Below are positions 20,088 through 34,100 of a DNA stretch of 64,000 nucleotides, in pieces. The first letter of the stretch is position 1. Every line of letters starts with the position of its first letter. Made by a program: the position numbers and the translations under genes. The stretch comes from Scytalidium lignicola (lineage: Eukaryota > Ascomycota > Leotiomycetes), in contig NCSJ02000031.1 of NCBI GenBank assembly GCA_002812745.2, positions 156,233 through 220,232 on the forward strand, in the 5' to 3' direction. Below the pieces are notes generated by a model that was given only the letters and a program-made list of their open reading frames with translations, ran no database searches and was not told where the DNA came from.

Positions 20088-21060
20088 ATGGCTCTTCAGG
20101 AGAAATCTGCTAATATTCAATCGCCACAACACTCTAAACCAGGACCAAAGCCCACACCACTAGAAGAACGCATTTACAAGCTCAAAACTCGGCTAATCAC
20201 TTTATTACGTCATTCCTATTCTAGGTATCGCAAAATCGAAGTTCTGAAGTTGCTCCTTCATCATAAGGTTGTTGATACACATATTACTGTATATCAGAAG
20301 CCTAGAGTTCGTTCTGGCATGCTAGAATTAACTTCTATACCTGAAACAGTTATTACTTATCGACATATAACCTGTAAGGAAGCTTCTGAATTCTGGAAAA
20401 TTCCTACTAGCATTATTTAAGAATGGTGGTCAAAAAGGAATCAAATATTAGCTGGTAAGATATCTATCTAGTTACCTTATTAGCCTGAACTTGAGAAAGA
20501 GTTATATCATCAGATTTTAACTTGACAAAAGGCTAGTCAAGTGGTAATAATAAGATGGATTCGTCGAACTGTTAAAAAGATATTCAAAGCTTAAAATCCT
20601 AATTGTAATTTAATATTCACCTTTTCTCAAGGCTGGTTTTATAGCTTCTAAAAGTGATATTGTATCTTTAGACGTTGAATTACCAAACAAGTTACTAAAC
20701 TCCTTTTAGAATATATTAAATATATTAACAACTTCTTTTAATTTATTCGAAGAAACTCTTAGTTTAATAAGGTAATCAATCTTGATATTCAACAACATTC
20801 AACATTCCTTAATATAATCCTTAATACTTTACCATAATAACGTTTTCCTAAATCCAAAATACTTAATATGAATGAAACTCCTATTCCTTTTGAGTATCTT
20901 GATGGTTATACTTTTGATGTTAAAGAGGCTAGAACTGTTTTAGTATATACAAATTGAAGTAAATAGAATAAACGTCAAGCAATATTGATATTAAATATTT
21001 TTGCAGATAGAATTTAACAAATCAAGTTAAAGCTTATATTTCATGGTGTTTTAAAGCCAA
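20088..21060 (+). pseudogene. pogo/Fot1-type DDE transposase relic
   Basis: The first 110 codons from ATG 20088 are intact and include a GPKPTPLEERIYKLK motif and a predicted helix-turn-helix-like region. From 20418 on the same frame is riddled with TAA/TAG, yet the remaining protein is readable: HITCKEASEFWKIPTS, FTFSQGWFYSF, then at about 20868 MNETPIPFEYLDGYTFDV, the position of the MDETPI catalytic aspartate block (Asp to Asn here) of the DDE_1 family. Downstream KLKLIFHG corresponds to the usual block preceding the second Asp. The stops fall where Gln would be expected. The element is inactive and damaged by C-to-T/G-to-A transitions. Confidence 0.7.
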
Positions 21061-21104
21061 ACAGCCAAATCTATTGTTACGGGTTTTACCTAACAAGCGA
21101 TTGG

Positions 21105-24100
21105 TGTAGGCCTGAGGCTCGATACACGACAGAGTGTATATAGAGAACTTAACAATCATGTGACATGATTAGGACCTGGGGGACTTAGGGGGTCCAAGGG
21201 GTCCCTGGACCTATGGGACTTGTAAGGTCTAAGGGGTCCAGTTGGATTTCATTATCTATATAAGCATACTGTAAGAACATAAGAGTAAACTCCTTGTGTT
21301 CAACCTAAATACATTACTAGATCTTACCTTTGACTTAGTCACCTACTTGTATGTCATATGTTTTCGTTGTCCTTGAACATCTACTTTATCCTTAGCTATC
21401 CAGTAACCTGGATAACATAGTTTTGTAACATTTTGAATATTACTTATCTTGATGAATTAGGATTTGGAAATAAACATATTAGTAAATAACAACAATGAAC
21501 AATAACTTGAAAAANGATTTTGAAGAAGGCTTTGAAGAAGAATCTGAAGAGGGATCTGAAGAAGGATCTGAGAAAAGTTTAGAAGATAGTTCTAAGAAAG
21601 ACCAAGGTATAAACCAGATTATCAAGGAAATTAACATCTAAGAAGGAATGTTAGAAGAAGTTGTTATACTACTAAAGCAACTTACTAAGTCAACAAAAAN
21701 GATCAACTGTTAAGGAGTTGTCAAGAGCTACAAGAAAGAAACCAATACTTCCATTACCTAAACTTGACTTAGAATTAATATTAAGAGCTCCAAGTCCAGA
21801 CCTTGATCTAGACTCTGAACCAGAGGATAATATCAAGTAAATTCTAATGGCAATACTTAGAGAAGTCAAGATCACCAGACCAGACTTGTTCTATAAGGAT
21901 AAAAAGAAGTTGAAAGTATACCTTGCTTAGACAAGAACTTATTTAGTGTTGAATAATCACTTGTTATTAAGAGATATGCATAAGGTATTGTAAATATCAA
22001 CATACTTAAGAGGGATAACTAAAACTTGGTTTTAACCCTTTAAGGACAAATAGTTTATAACAAATAAAGGAATAACAAACTAGAGGATAATCAACATCAT
22101 TATAAGTTAAGCTAATTATACTAGAGAACTCAAACAATTGTATGAAGATGTTGATGAGAAAAGGAATACTAAAAGATAACTAGCTCATCTTAGACAAACC
22201 AAGAGCCTTAGTGAATATATAATGCTTTATCACTAGTATACAATGTTAGTCAACTAAGAAGAGAAAGTATATATACATTAGTTTAGGACTAATTTGAAAG
22301 ACTTTATCAAAGAAGAATTATACTAACAACTAATGATTACCACATTTAACAACCTTGTTAACTTATCTATTAAAATTGAAAATAAGTAATATAAGATAAT
22401 CTTGGATAAAAAAGGAAGATCTTACTTTAACAAAAGGAAGATTAACAGAAAGAAGGATTAAGGAAACCTTATAAAGTTAAATGTTATGAAGAAAGGAAAA
22501 CCTTTTAAAGAAAAGGGAAAAAAGCATTATAAAAGGAAAAGTAAAAAGAGGAATTCCTTTGGAATTTCCCTTGAAGAGCTTGACAAAAGAAGAAAAAACA
22601 AGTTATGTTTTAAGTGTAAACTTCTTGGATATATGGTGAATACTTATAAAAAANGACAATAAGTTAAGTTTGTTAGTTAAAGTAAGAGTTATGCATATCC
22701 TAAGGATTATAAACATCTTTTTAGGATCATCAAAGGAAGAAAGCTTGAATAAGGAGGAGAATTCCTCAGAAGAAGAAGGAAATTACAAAGATTTAATAAT
22801 TATACTATATTATGTCATTAAGACTAATATAGACAAGATAACAATAACAAGAATCCTTAAGATGGATTCTGTACTTATAAAAAGGACTTGACATAAAAAA
22901 NCATCCTCAAGATAATAACCAAATCAAAGACTAAGGCAAGTGGAGATTGATTTTAAGGATTAATGGAATTTAGATGATTATACTGCTAGACTTTGATATT
23001 ATACTAACAGAGTAGTATCCTGTTTTTAAAGAATTATTAGTCTTAAAATATTATCTTATAATTAGTATAAGAGAACTAAGAGGATAAGAAATCCTGGACA
23101 GAAGCTAGCTTTTCAGAACTATATAATAAGAAGAAATAATTGTCAAGATATATAAACTTGATCTTGGAGACTTTGTTCTAGTCTATAAGACTAACCTCCA
23201 GAGTATTATCATAAAGAAGAGAATATATAAATTCTTCTTACTAATAAAGAGAACTTAAATTCAAGATGACTTTGATCAAATACTTAAGGATGCTTAAATG
23301 GTAATAAAAGAAGGATTAAGCTATATTATGTAAGGGTAATATAACTTATAACAAGAAAGACTTCTGATGATGACCTTCTAGCAAGACTGATTAGAAGTAG
23401 AAACATAGTATGGAGAAATCTAAAGTCTAGGAAAATCAGTAAAATGATTATTTAAAGCTGAACAATACTATATTTAACAAGAACAGAGGGAACTAATTGA
23501 AGTTATTGTCATACTAACTAATTAGGATGTAAAAGCTCTGCCTATGGTTAACAAACTAGAAGAAGATTTACTACCTTTAGAAGTACTCATTATGTTACCA
23601 AGAGAGGATAAGTTAATACAGAAGATTGACTAACAATTCAACCAAGAAGTAATAATATACCCTTTAAATTCTACAAGAAGGATTCTTAAGGAAAGTGATA
23701 TCTTTATCATTGAAATAAAAGAATGCCTTGAAAATAAGATAACAGAATAAGTACAAGATGCATATACATTTATAAACAATAAAAGCCTAGATGGACTAAG
23801 GTTAAGAAATCTTAGTAAAAGATAAGTAATACTATTTAAAGAACTTCAAAAGAATGTTAAAGATCTAGAAATCATTAATGATGTTTTAGTTGATAATACT
23901 AAAAATGTTAATCTTTATTCTATGAATAATAAGAGTTCACTTTACATTAATATAAAACTATATAAGAAGTTAGTAAGGGCTTTGATTGATTTAAGAGTTA
24001 AAAGGAACTTTATTAGTGAATAAGTTATGAAATAACTAAGACTTAGTATAAGAGTTAAAGATAATAATTACTTAATATTATTAATAAATAGTACTAAGGT

Positions 24101-26307
24101 TTAAAAGTATGTTGATGTTCAAACTTAAGACTTAAATATAAGGTATAATGAAAACCATTAAGAAAAAATATCTTTTGATATTATAAGATTAAGAATATAC
24201 TAAGTTATATTAAGAATCAAATAGATGAGAAAGTATAATCTAATAATTAATTAGAGAATAAATATGATTATTTTCTTAGAAGAAAAACAAAGTTCAATGT
24301 CTTTAAGAGTTGTCCATGTTGACAAGATTATAAAACATATTCTTGAAGAATATTATAAATAACTAGAGTTATTCATAAAAAAANCCTGATGATTTAGCTT
24401 TACTTAAGCATAAACCATAAGATCATAAGATAAAGCTTAAAGAGGAGTTTAGACTAGCTTATAGACTAATTTATCAAATAACTCTTGTTAAGGATAAGAC
24501 AACGAAGAAATAGTTACTCAAGAAAATGGTACTTAAAGGTTTATACAAAAAAAGGTCATGGCAAAGTTAGAGTATTACTACATTATGTAAAGAAAGAAGA
24601 TAACTTGTTAGGACAACCTTATAATAACTACAAACACTTAAATAGTAGAATTGAAAAAGACTAATACCCCTTACCATTAATAGATTTAATAATGGACAAG
24701 TTGAAGGGAATTATTATATTCACTAAGCTAAACTTATAGTTAACATTTAATCTGGTTAAGATTAAAAGAGATAATGAATAAAAAGCTATTATTCGAACAA
24801 AATACAGATTATTTAAGTTATTAGTTATAACATTTAGTATAACCAATGCTCTAACAACATAATAAAGAATAATAAACTAGATATTAGAGAAATATTTGAA
24901 GAAATTCATAATAGTATATCTTGATAATATAATCATTTACTCAAAAAGTATTAAGGAATACAAGAAGTATATTAAGCTTGTTCTAGAAGAGTTGTAAAAG
25001 GTAAGATTATATTACAAACTGGTGAAATGCAAATTTCATAAAAAATAAGTTCAGTTCTTAAGATATTGTATTTCTGGAGAAAGGATAAAGACTCTCAACA
25101 ACAAAATTCAGTTGATTAAGGAATAAGAACTACTTAAGACTATTAAGCAATTATAAAGTTTCTTAAGGTTAACTAACTATTATTAAAGATTTGTAAAAGA
25201 TTATTCTAAAATCTTTATATTATTGACTAAACTTACAAAGAAGGATTAAGTCTATTAATGGAATAATATAGTGAAGGAAGCATTCTAAAGTATTAAGGAT
25301 GCTTTTATAAAAGGAAGTTTCTTAAGAATCTTTGATCTAAAGAAAAAGATAAGAATCGAAATTAATACCTTTGATGTAGTATTAAGAGCTATGTTATTAT
25401 AATCATAGTAGATTGGTAAATAACATTATTAAGTATTATTAGCATTTTGGTCAAGAAAGTTAAATGTTACAAAAAGGAATTATCAAACATTAAATAAAGA
25501 AATGTTAATTATCATAAAAGCTCTAAAGCATTAAAGAGTGTATGTTATTAGATCTAACAAAACAATTGATATACTTTCAGATTATTATAATCTCTAATAC
25601 TTCATGATAACTAAGTAATTAAATACTAAGCAAACATAATAAGCAGAAAAGTTATCCAAGTATAATTTCAAGATTATTCATGTTAAAGGTGAAGATAATA
25701 GAAGAGCAAATACTTTAAGTTGGAAACCTAAATACTTAACTAAGGAGAAAGAGGAAAGTAAACTTATATTAAAAGAAGACAAAGATAGATTCTTAGTATA
25801 TAATAAAGAATAACTCATAGTTATCATAATAATAACAAACAAGCATTAGGCTAATTGAATCAGAGAAGCAACCAAAAGGGAAAAAGAGAAGAATACTTTA
25901 TTAGACATAACTAAAGGTAAATAAGAGAAAATCAAAAACATTTAGTATAAGAACAAAAGGTTATATATACTAACAAAACTAACAGAAGAATTTACAAGGG
26001 AATAGTACAATCTGTTATATAATGGACATATAAGGGTAGCCTGATACTATTATCAAATCAATAAGGATTACTTCATTGTAAAACTACAATTAGTAGTTAA
26101 GAAAGTAATTATAGAATGTGAAATCTATAAGAAGGTTAAGAATTTAAGAAGGAAGTCTTAAGGACAATTATATCTTATACAGATACCTGACAATCTATAA
26201 GAATTAATTAGATAAGATTTTATTATAAAACTATTAGTTTCCATAGATTACATTATCAAGGTCAAGTATAACTTTATCTTTGTGATAACTGAACANTATA
26301 CTAATTT
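21105..26307 (+). mobile_element. Ty3/gypsy retrotransposon A, RIP-mutated, 3' end lost
   Basis: A GC-richer 5' flank (about 21105-21430, probable LTR with repeated GGGGTCC-type motifs) precedes a plus-strand polyprotein relic. Order: acidic Gag N-terminus (about 21520-21620), Gag core with RPDLFYKDKKKLKVYL (about 21880), a zinc knuckle CFKCKLLGYMVNTY (about 22606; His and last Cys now Tyr), protease around LVRALIDL (about 23965), reverse transcriptase with VYLDN in place of YxDD (about 24917), RNase H, and the start of integrase to about 26290. Hundreds of TAA/TAG codons interrupt it. It ends at a double N (26308-26309), where unrelated GC-balanced sequence begins. It has no full open frame and is dead. 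Confidence 0.8.
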
Positions 26308-26309
26308 NN

Positions 26310-26415
26310 ATGTACAAGTGAGATAGCATTATGCTTAAGGCGTATCCGATGTCGGCAAAAGTAAGTGGATTTAAGTAAGTAGTGAGTGGATTTAGGGTTC
26401 CCTTATAATTAATAT
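26310..26415. other. GC-balanced island between two degenerate gypsy elements
   Basis: About 100 bases without strong AT bias, containing GATAGCATTATGC, GTATCCGATGTCGGC and two AGTGGATTTA copies (26368 and 26394). They follow the double N directly. It could be a terminal repeat of another DNA transposon or a misjoined contig end. No gene is visible. Confidence 0.35.
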
Positions 26416-29400
26416 ATTTGTTAATTCAAACAGTATAATTAATAGCTTATATAATTTATATTTAATTCTAATAATAACNTTTTTATTCATCCTCTTTCTT
26501 TATTCTAATAAAGTTGAATACTAATTATAAGTCTAGTTTTATAAAGAACTTAACACTTTTAAACTTATTTTTAGTAATTTCTATTATTAATAATAATAAG
26601 TATTAGTCTTTTATTATTCCTTTGTTTAAACCTTTATAATTTTTATAAAATTTACTTTTTAAGTCATTTGGTTTTTTTATAAATAATAATAATACTCTTN
26701 TTNAANAGTTTGACTTTTAATATAATCTTCTTTTAACTATTCTGTTTAACTATTTTTTTGTTGTTTTGTCTTTTGTTATTGTTGTTAAGTATACTAACTT
26801 AAATAGTAGTTAAAATCCTTTCTTGAGATTAATTTTATAATCTTATAATTAACGTTTTAACAATATTAAGTCTTCTAGTCTTTCTTTAAATAACTTTATC
26901 TATTCTTTGTATTCTTCAGGAATATACTTAAGACTTTTGTCTTAGCTTAACTAATCTGAAATTAAACTGATTTCTATGTTCTTAATCTTAGGCTGATTAG
27001 ATTTAATCATACAAATAACTTGTAATTCTTTAACCTTTATTATTTTTGTTAATACCTTTTGTAATAATTCTTATGAAAACTCTACAATCTCTTCTTACTA
27101 GTCAATCCTTAGATTGCTTCCTTATATTCAAGGTATCCTTAAGATTATTTCAAAGTTCTTAATGTAAGTTATATTAAATACTATCTTTTCTTAGTAATTA
27201 ACTTTAACCTTCATAATTATTAACTTTGTTTTTACTTTAATACTTCTTGTTATAAGAAAGTTATCCATAAGTTTAATCAGATAATTATAATCCTTAACTT
27301 AAGTATTTATATTTAATTTTATCATTACATTTAACATTATAAAATTTTTTATAACTCTAGAATTTATTAGTACTTTAACCTTTTGTTTAACTATTTTGAC
27401 TTCTAAAAATAATATATCTTTGTTAAGAGCTTTAAGTCTTAATTCTCTGGCTACTCTTTCTTCTACATTATTAGTAGTTTATTCTTAACTATTTGTTAAG
27501 TCTAGTAATTATAATCAACTTCTTTATTACTCCTCTTTTACTTTATTTTCTACAATTCTTAAGGTTAATTCCTGGATTTCTTCAATATTTACCTTCTTAA
27601 TACTTAGAATTATTACTTTTGCCTTAGGATTTAGAAATTCATCTAGTTCCTCTTATACTCTTGCTTAATAGTCTATGACAAATCTTAATATTTATTTAAT
27701 ACNTTTTTACTTGTAAATTCTTTTTTTTTAAGACATTATTACTTATCTTATACTTGAATACTTAAGTCTTTATTGATAAGTTATGTTTTTTTTTAAACAA
27801 ATTAACTGAAGGTTTTCTTATTCAATATTCATTAGTTAAATCTTAATAGATATTCTTATTTACTAATCTTAAGTAATCTTAACATCATTTCTCATGATCA
27901 TAATCTGCTTTAAATAAGTATAATAATCTTATGACTTCTCTTGATGACTAATATTAAGTTATCTTAATTATAATATAATTTGTTAGTTGTCTTAGTTTCT
28001 TATTAAAAGATCTTGTTATCACTTCTCTTTAGAAGGTATATAATCCTCTAACATCTTAAATACTAAATTCTAATCTGATAGTATGCTCTTAGCTAGAGCT
28101 ATTCCTTAACATTAAGTACTTCTTTAGTAATATCCTCTTTTAAGTACATTTTAAGGTTTTCAAAAATCCTTATACTAAGTATGTTAGTTCAAGCCTCTTT
28201 ATAACTTAGTGATAATAACTTTTGTTTAGGAATACTTATAATATTTATACTTATAACTGTTGTTTGTTTTCCTTTATCCTTATAGTTGTTAGTGAAATGC
28301 TTAAAAAGTTTACATTTGAAATGTAACTTCTTTTCCTTTTAGTCTTTTAACTTTTCAAGGTTAATTCTAAATGAATTCTCNTTTTTTCTTAAGCTTTTAA
28401 NTTCTTACCNTTTTTAAGGTTTTCCNTTTTTTGACTATGTTAAGGTTTATAAGATCTTCTTATAATTATGATTTCTTTGTTTGATTATTATTTCTACTTA
28501 TAAAGTAAAATAATCCTTTCTTGTTCAATTTCTTTTTTGTATAATTGATTTTTGATTTTAATATATTGATTAATTAAGGTTTTTAAGTTTAAGATTAATA
28601 CTCTTTAATATAACTTATTATGTATTTTATCCTTTAGTCTTCTTTTATATTATATAATAAGAGCTTTCTTATTCTAGTCTATTCTGATTGAATATTATCT
28701 GAACAAGGTAATATAATTATTAACAATTCTTGTTTACTTAAGATAATAAAGATATTACTTTGTGNTTTTTTTCTTTATCAATGTCTTTAAATAACTTGTT
28801 AAGTTCCTTCATATATTTATTATAATTATTAAGGAGTTTTCAGGNTTTTTTTATTAGTTGGATCTTTTATATAATTGAAGTAATTGTTTAAGAATAGTTA
28901 GAATTAATTTATTATAATTNCTTTTAAAGTATAATGTTACTTATAATACTCTTTGTATGTTATTTATAAGTGTTTGTTTATTTAACACTAAATATGTTCT
29001 TGTTTGCATTAAGTATACTTTAAGCTTGTTCTTATCTTTATAAAAGAAGTCTAGTTTAGTTACTCTTATCTCTTCTCTTGATAGTCTTTTAACATTATTT
29101 ATAATGATTGTTAGTAGTCTAGGTAGTAGAGTTAGTAGTCTTAGTAAGAGTCCTCTTAAAGGTCCTTTAACTACTGATCTTGTTAGTAATCTTACTTATA
29201 CTATGTTTATAACTTTATCCTCTAAGTTAACTTCTTAATTTAAGCTTTTACTTATTGAACTTTCTTTAGAACTTTCTTTAAAGCTTTTTTCTGAATTAAT
29301 TATTATATCTTTGTTTAATACTTATTCAAGTTTAACATAACTTGCTTTTATATAATAATATTCAAAATATTATAAGACTTCTTATAATATAATTATATAA

Positions 29401-29700
29401 GGTAAGTTTGGTTACTCTTATAAGGTTTATGTAAAAGTAAGACATTTGTAATTATAGTAAACAAGTATATATAGTAAAGTTATAACTTAAGTTAAATATA
29501 AGGTTCTTAACTAAAGCTTAGAGAATATGTTCTTATATAAACAAATGAGTATAATCTTATATAGTTAGTATAACTCTAATATTCCTTTATACACCTTATA
29601 CTACTTATATAAGTTATATAACATAATATTCTGTTGTCTATAAACACTTTATAAGCTATTACTTAGTGCTTATCAGGTTGTAACAATAAGAATTATAACA
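26416..29700 (-). mobile_element. Ty3/gypsy retrotransposon B, RIP-mutated and 3'-truncated
   Basis: Minus-strand relative of element A. The LTR lies at the right end, from about 29700 (minus-strand start TGTTATAATTCTTATTGTTA) to about 29400. Gag follows at about 29340-28700, including the reverse complement of the DLFYKDK.KLKVYL region at 29020-29060; protease lies at about 27400-27060 (minus-strand KNFEIIL and GSNLRID, the usual ILG.PW...NP.IDW block). Reverse transcriptase and integrase were not recognised, so the element seems truncated near 26.4 kb. All frames carry TAA/TAG. A second fragment of the same family lies at 51605-52519. Confidence 0.65.
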
Positions 29701-30808
29701 GAAGACTAGATTTAAAACTAAGAATATAAGTTAATTTAACATTAAAGTTTATAACTTTAACAAATGTTTTAACAAATGTTTTAAGTAATATATTGTTAAT
29801 TATAAAAGTAATAATTAAAAAAAAAAGTTAAAGATTACTTTTAAAGTTCTTTTAGTAAACGAAAATAGTAAACTTAAATAAGGTAATAATAATAATAATC
29901 TTTTTACTATTTTTATTACTTTGTTTAATAATCTTTTAATTGAATTAACAATTTTTACTATTACAAAACTTGTAAATAAAGCTTTTATACACTAACTTAT
30001 TATTAAAGTATTTACTTTAGTTGTTGAAATATTAATATTTATACTTATATTTATTAAAGCAATTATAAGTATGTATAATATAACTAGTATAATAAAATAT
30101 AATTCTAAACAATTTTATAAAATTATAATTAATATAAAAGATTTTAAATATTCTATAGCTAGTTATAATCAATTTTAAGTTTTATAATGAGTAAACAAAA
30201 GTATTACACTTAATAATGTTATACAAAGTGTACTAATTATACAGTTTAACATAAAATCTACTTTCTTAATAAACTTTATAATAATAACTATACTTATTAG
30301 CTAAATAGAATTTTACATTATTTAAGTAAATATACTTTTTTTTACTTAGTATAACTGATATAGATTATTTAAGTATATATTTTAATAATCTTATAAATAA
30401 TTTAATTACATTATAAAATGAAATACTAATTGTACGCTGATTTGGTTATTCTTTTATATTGTAGAAAATTCTTCTACAAATGTTAATTATCCAATTTTTC
30501 AATTAAAAATTTTATTTCTTGACAAACGTTAAATTATAATGTTTACATTAGTATTTTAATTACTTATTAGTAGATAAGCTTTAAAAGATACTAGATTAAG
30601 CTAATTATAATATTAACAAACAAGCTTTAAAGTATTTAATTAAATATTATGTTTACTATTAACATTATAATAAATTACTAGAATATTTTAGATTTAACTT
30701 TAAAGATAACATTAACTTTAATTACTTTATTATTGTGAATATTTTTTATATTTTTAAAAAGTTAGTTTTTCATGTCATTAATAAGAGTACTCATTATTAA
30801 ATTAGGAA
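29701..30808. other. AT-rich degenerate DNA, possibly the 5' part of the LINE
   Basis: About 1.1 kb of very AT-rich sequence with no recognisable protein motif. It becomes contiguous with 42955 onward once the gypsy insertion is removed, so it may be the upstream part of the LINE whose reverse transcriptase is at 45.1 kb. Confidence 0.35.
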
Positions 30809-30813
30809 ATAAC

Positions 30814-31191
30814 TATTATGACTTTTCTATTTAGAGGCTTGAAGCTTAATAACATTAATTATACAGAGAACCTCTAAAGCAGAAGAAGGAAGGACACATA
30901 ACAAGTCACAAGATAAATCTAATAAATCTGGACAGATCTAAAAGCTTTAAGATCTTAAAAAATCTAGAAAATCCAAGAAGTACAAAAGTCTATATAAGTA
31001 AATAGTTTTCTTAATTAGATAAAGCTTTATACTTAACTCAAATTGAATATCTTGTAAAAAGATCTTTTAATAATAACTTAATAAGTGTTTATAACTTTAC
31101 ATTTATGTGTTAACCTTTAAGCAAACAATATAATATTTAGAAAAAGCAAATATTTAAATACTTTATTAATAAGTATACAAAGTATATTATA
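30814..31191 (+). repeat. left LTR of gypsy element C
   Basis: Aligns along its whole length with 42571-42949. It starts TATTATGAC where the right copy has TGTTATGAC and ends TATTATA where the right copy has TGTTACA. Differences are overwhelmingly transitions. Confidence 0.85.
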
Positions 31192-34100
31192 CTTTAAGTA
31201 TTACTTTATATAATACCTGTAAAGTTACAAGCAATTATATTAGCTTATAACACAAAATTAATACTTATAATAACCGTAGAAGAAATTAACCTCTTGTTTA
31301 AAGAGGAAACAGCAGACATTAAAGCAGGAAAACTNAAAAACTCAAGCATTAAAAATAGTATTGCTGGACAAGTTTAACAAGATTAAGTTCAAGTTATAAC
31401 TCTTCTCAGTTTAATATAAAATATACATTACCTTTAACAAAACAAAGTTTAATAATGAAAAAGACTAAGTATTATAAGTTATAATGTTTTTAAGAGGATT
31501 TGCATTTAGTTAGATTGAAGTATTCTTAAAGAATTACCTTAAGTACTAAACTAATAATAGAAGAGGAATTCTTTTACAAACATTAAAAATCTTTAATATT
31601 TAGGAAAAGTTTAAAAAAGNAAATTAGTAAAGTCTTTAAGGATATTGATAAAGTATACTAAGTNAAAAAGGTATTTGTNAAAAATTATAACNAAAAGACT
31701 TTAACAGCTAATTATACAGTAGAATATAAACAGTATACAAGTAAAATAATATGGAATAATTTAACATATACAATTATATACTATTAAAGCTTGAAAAACT
31801 CAGTCAAAGACAAGATAGTCAGGAGTGAACAATTAAACATGTTAAATATTATGATTGAGAAATTTATTATCTAGGATAATTCTCTCTTTAAAAGAAAGCT
31901 TAATAAGNAAAAGACNTTTTTATGAGAAAACCAAGCTAAAAAAAAACTAAGCAAGTTAATGTTAGTAAATTATAAAGATCTAATAAACTTGAATACTATT
32001 AGAAAAGAGTATTTACAAAAGAAAAGGAAGTCTTTAAAAGAGATGNAAAAGGTTAAGGGAAAAAAACCTTTGCTTCTAGTGTAAACTATTAGAATATATA
32101 ACTTTATTATACTAAAAGAGTAGAACCTCTAAGAAAGAAAAGAAAGTTATAATGGCTAAAATGAATTTAACAGAAAAAGGATGACTTATTGAAGAAAAGC
32201 TTAAAGAAAAAAGAATATACACACAATTGGAAAACCTACAAATTAAGGAACTAGAATACTTTTTACTTAATAGTATTAACGAACTTTAAGTTAAAGAAAG
32301 AATGATATTATAAAGTTTGAACTCTAAAAGAACTTAGTAAAGACAAAGCTAAAAAAATCATTAAAATAAAACAAATGTAATAAAAACCAAAGACTATTTT
32401 AAAATTAACATGTTAAATTAGGACAATAATGAAAATATACGTAAAGTTATTATAAGAGTTTAAGATNAAAAGAACTTNAAAAGGTTAAAGACAAGAAAAA
32501 CTATTAGGATAACAGAGTAGTTTTTGCCATTGTTAATAGAACTAAATTATTAGATAATAATAAGAAAAACTATCAAAGTAATAGGTTAAGCTTAAAAGAC
32601 AAATAACCTACTTAAAATATTCTTAAAAGATAAAAAATAATAGTAAGAGTATAAGTTAAATAAAGTTTATTACTTTAACAGAGAACATTTTAAAGAAAAG
32701 ATTAAAATTATTAATTATATTAAAGAAAACAACGTTAAACAATGTCAAGTAGTAGAAGTTAATAGTATACAAGAAGAAAAACTCTTTTGTAAGACAATTA
32801 ACTTTGTAGGAAATACCTTTTATAAGAATATAAAAGTTATGATCGATTTTAAAAGTAATATAAATTTAATATCCATGTGAATAGTAAATTCATTAAAAAT
32901 CTATACTACAGTCAAGTTAATAAAATATTTAATTAAAGTAATTAACAGAATAATCATAGAAGGTTATAAAAAAACGATTAAGTTTAATGTTACTAGTATT
33001 AGAAAATATAATATAATCTTAAAGTTATTATAGATAAAAAATTATAATCTTNAAAATAGACTAAGCTACTTATAAAATCAAGTTTACAAAGTGTTAACAT
33101 AATAAGGTAAATAGTTTAAGATTTATGAAAGTGTATAATACTATAGTAAGTAATAGTAAAGACTTAGGAAAAGCTTTAATTTTATGCTTTTAAATATTAA
33201 AACAGTATAAGGAATTTAAGGAATTATTCATAAAACAGCTTAAATATATAGTGTTATTAGAATATCGTGAATAAGATTATAAAATACTCTTGAAAGAAGA
33301 ATTTGAACTACTTTTTAAACTTATATATTCTACTAATTTAGTACAAGATAAGATTATTAAAGAGTAATTAAACAAGATAGTAGTAAAAGAATTTATAAAA
33401 AAAATCATAATTATCATACAAAGTACCTTTAATATTTACGTTTAAGCTAGAAGACTTTCNAAAAAAAGCTTTATAAAGATTATAAAAGGATTAACATAAG
33501 AATAATACTAAATTGTTATTTGTTACTTTTGATATTAATTATAAAAGATAAGTTAATAAAAGCTATAATCTTTATTAAACTAGACTTCTAAGTAAGTTTT
33601 AATCTAATTAAAATGAAAGAAGGTAAAAAATGAAAAACAGTTATAAAAACAAAATATAAACTGTTTAAAAGCTTGGTTATACTATTCAAACTTAATAATA
33701 CTTTAACTATTATACAAATAGTTAATAACCAGATTGTCAAGGAATTTTTAAACAAATTTATAGTAGTTTACTTAAACAACATTTTAATATACTTAAAGAA
33801 TAAAGAAGAATATAAAGAATATGTTAAGCAAATACTAAAAGTACTACTTAAAGAAGGAATATACTATAAACTAACTAAGTATAAGTTTTATATCAAAGAA
33901 GTCAAGTTCTTAGAAGAAATTATTATTATTAATGGATTTAAGATGGATCTAGAAAAGATCTGAACAATCAAAGACTAAATAGTACTTAAAAACGTTAAAA
34001 ACATATAATCNTTTTTTAAAACTGACAAATTATTACAAACAGTATATTAGAGATTATATAATAATTGCAAAACCTTTAATATCATTAACTNAAAAAGGAT

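Noticed and set aside
21500..26300. TAA/TAG at Gln positions could suggest a ciliate-like genetic code
   Set aside because: Stops also replace Trp, catalytic Asp became Asn, and the genes at 1-17 kb end at ordinary TAA/TAG/TGA. The pattern is transition mutation, not recoding.
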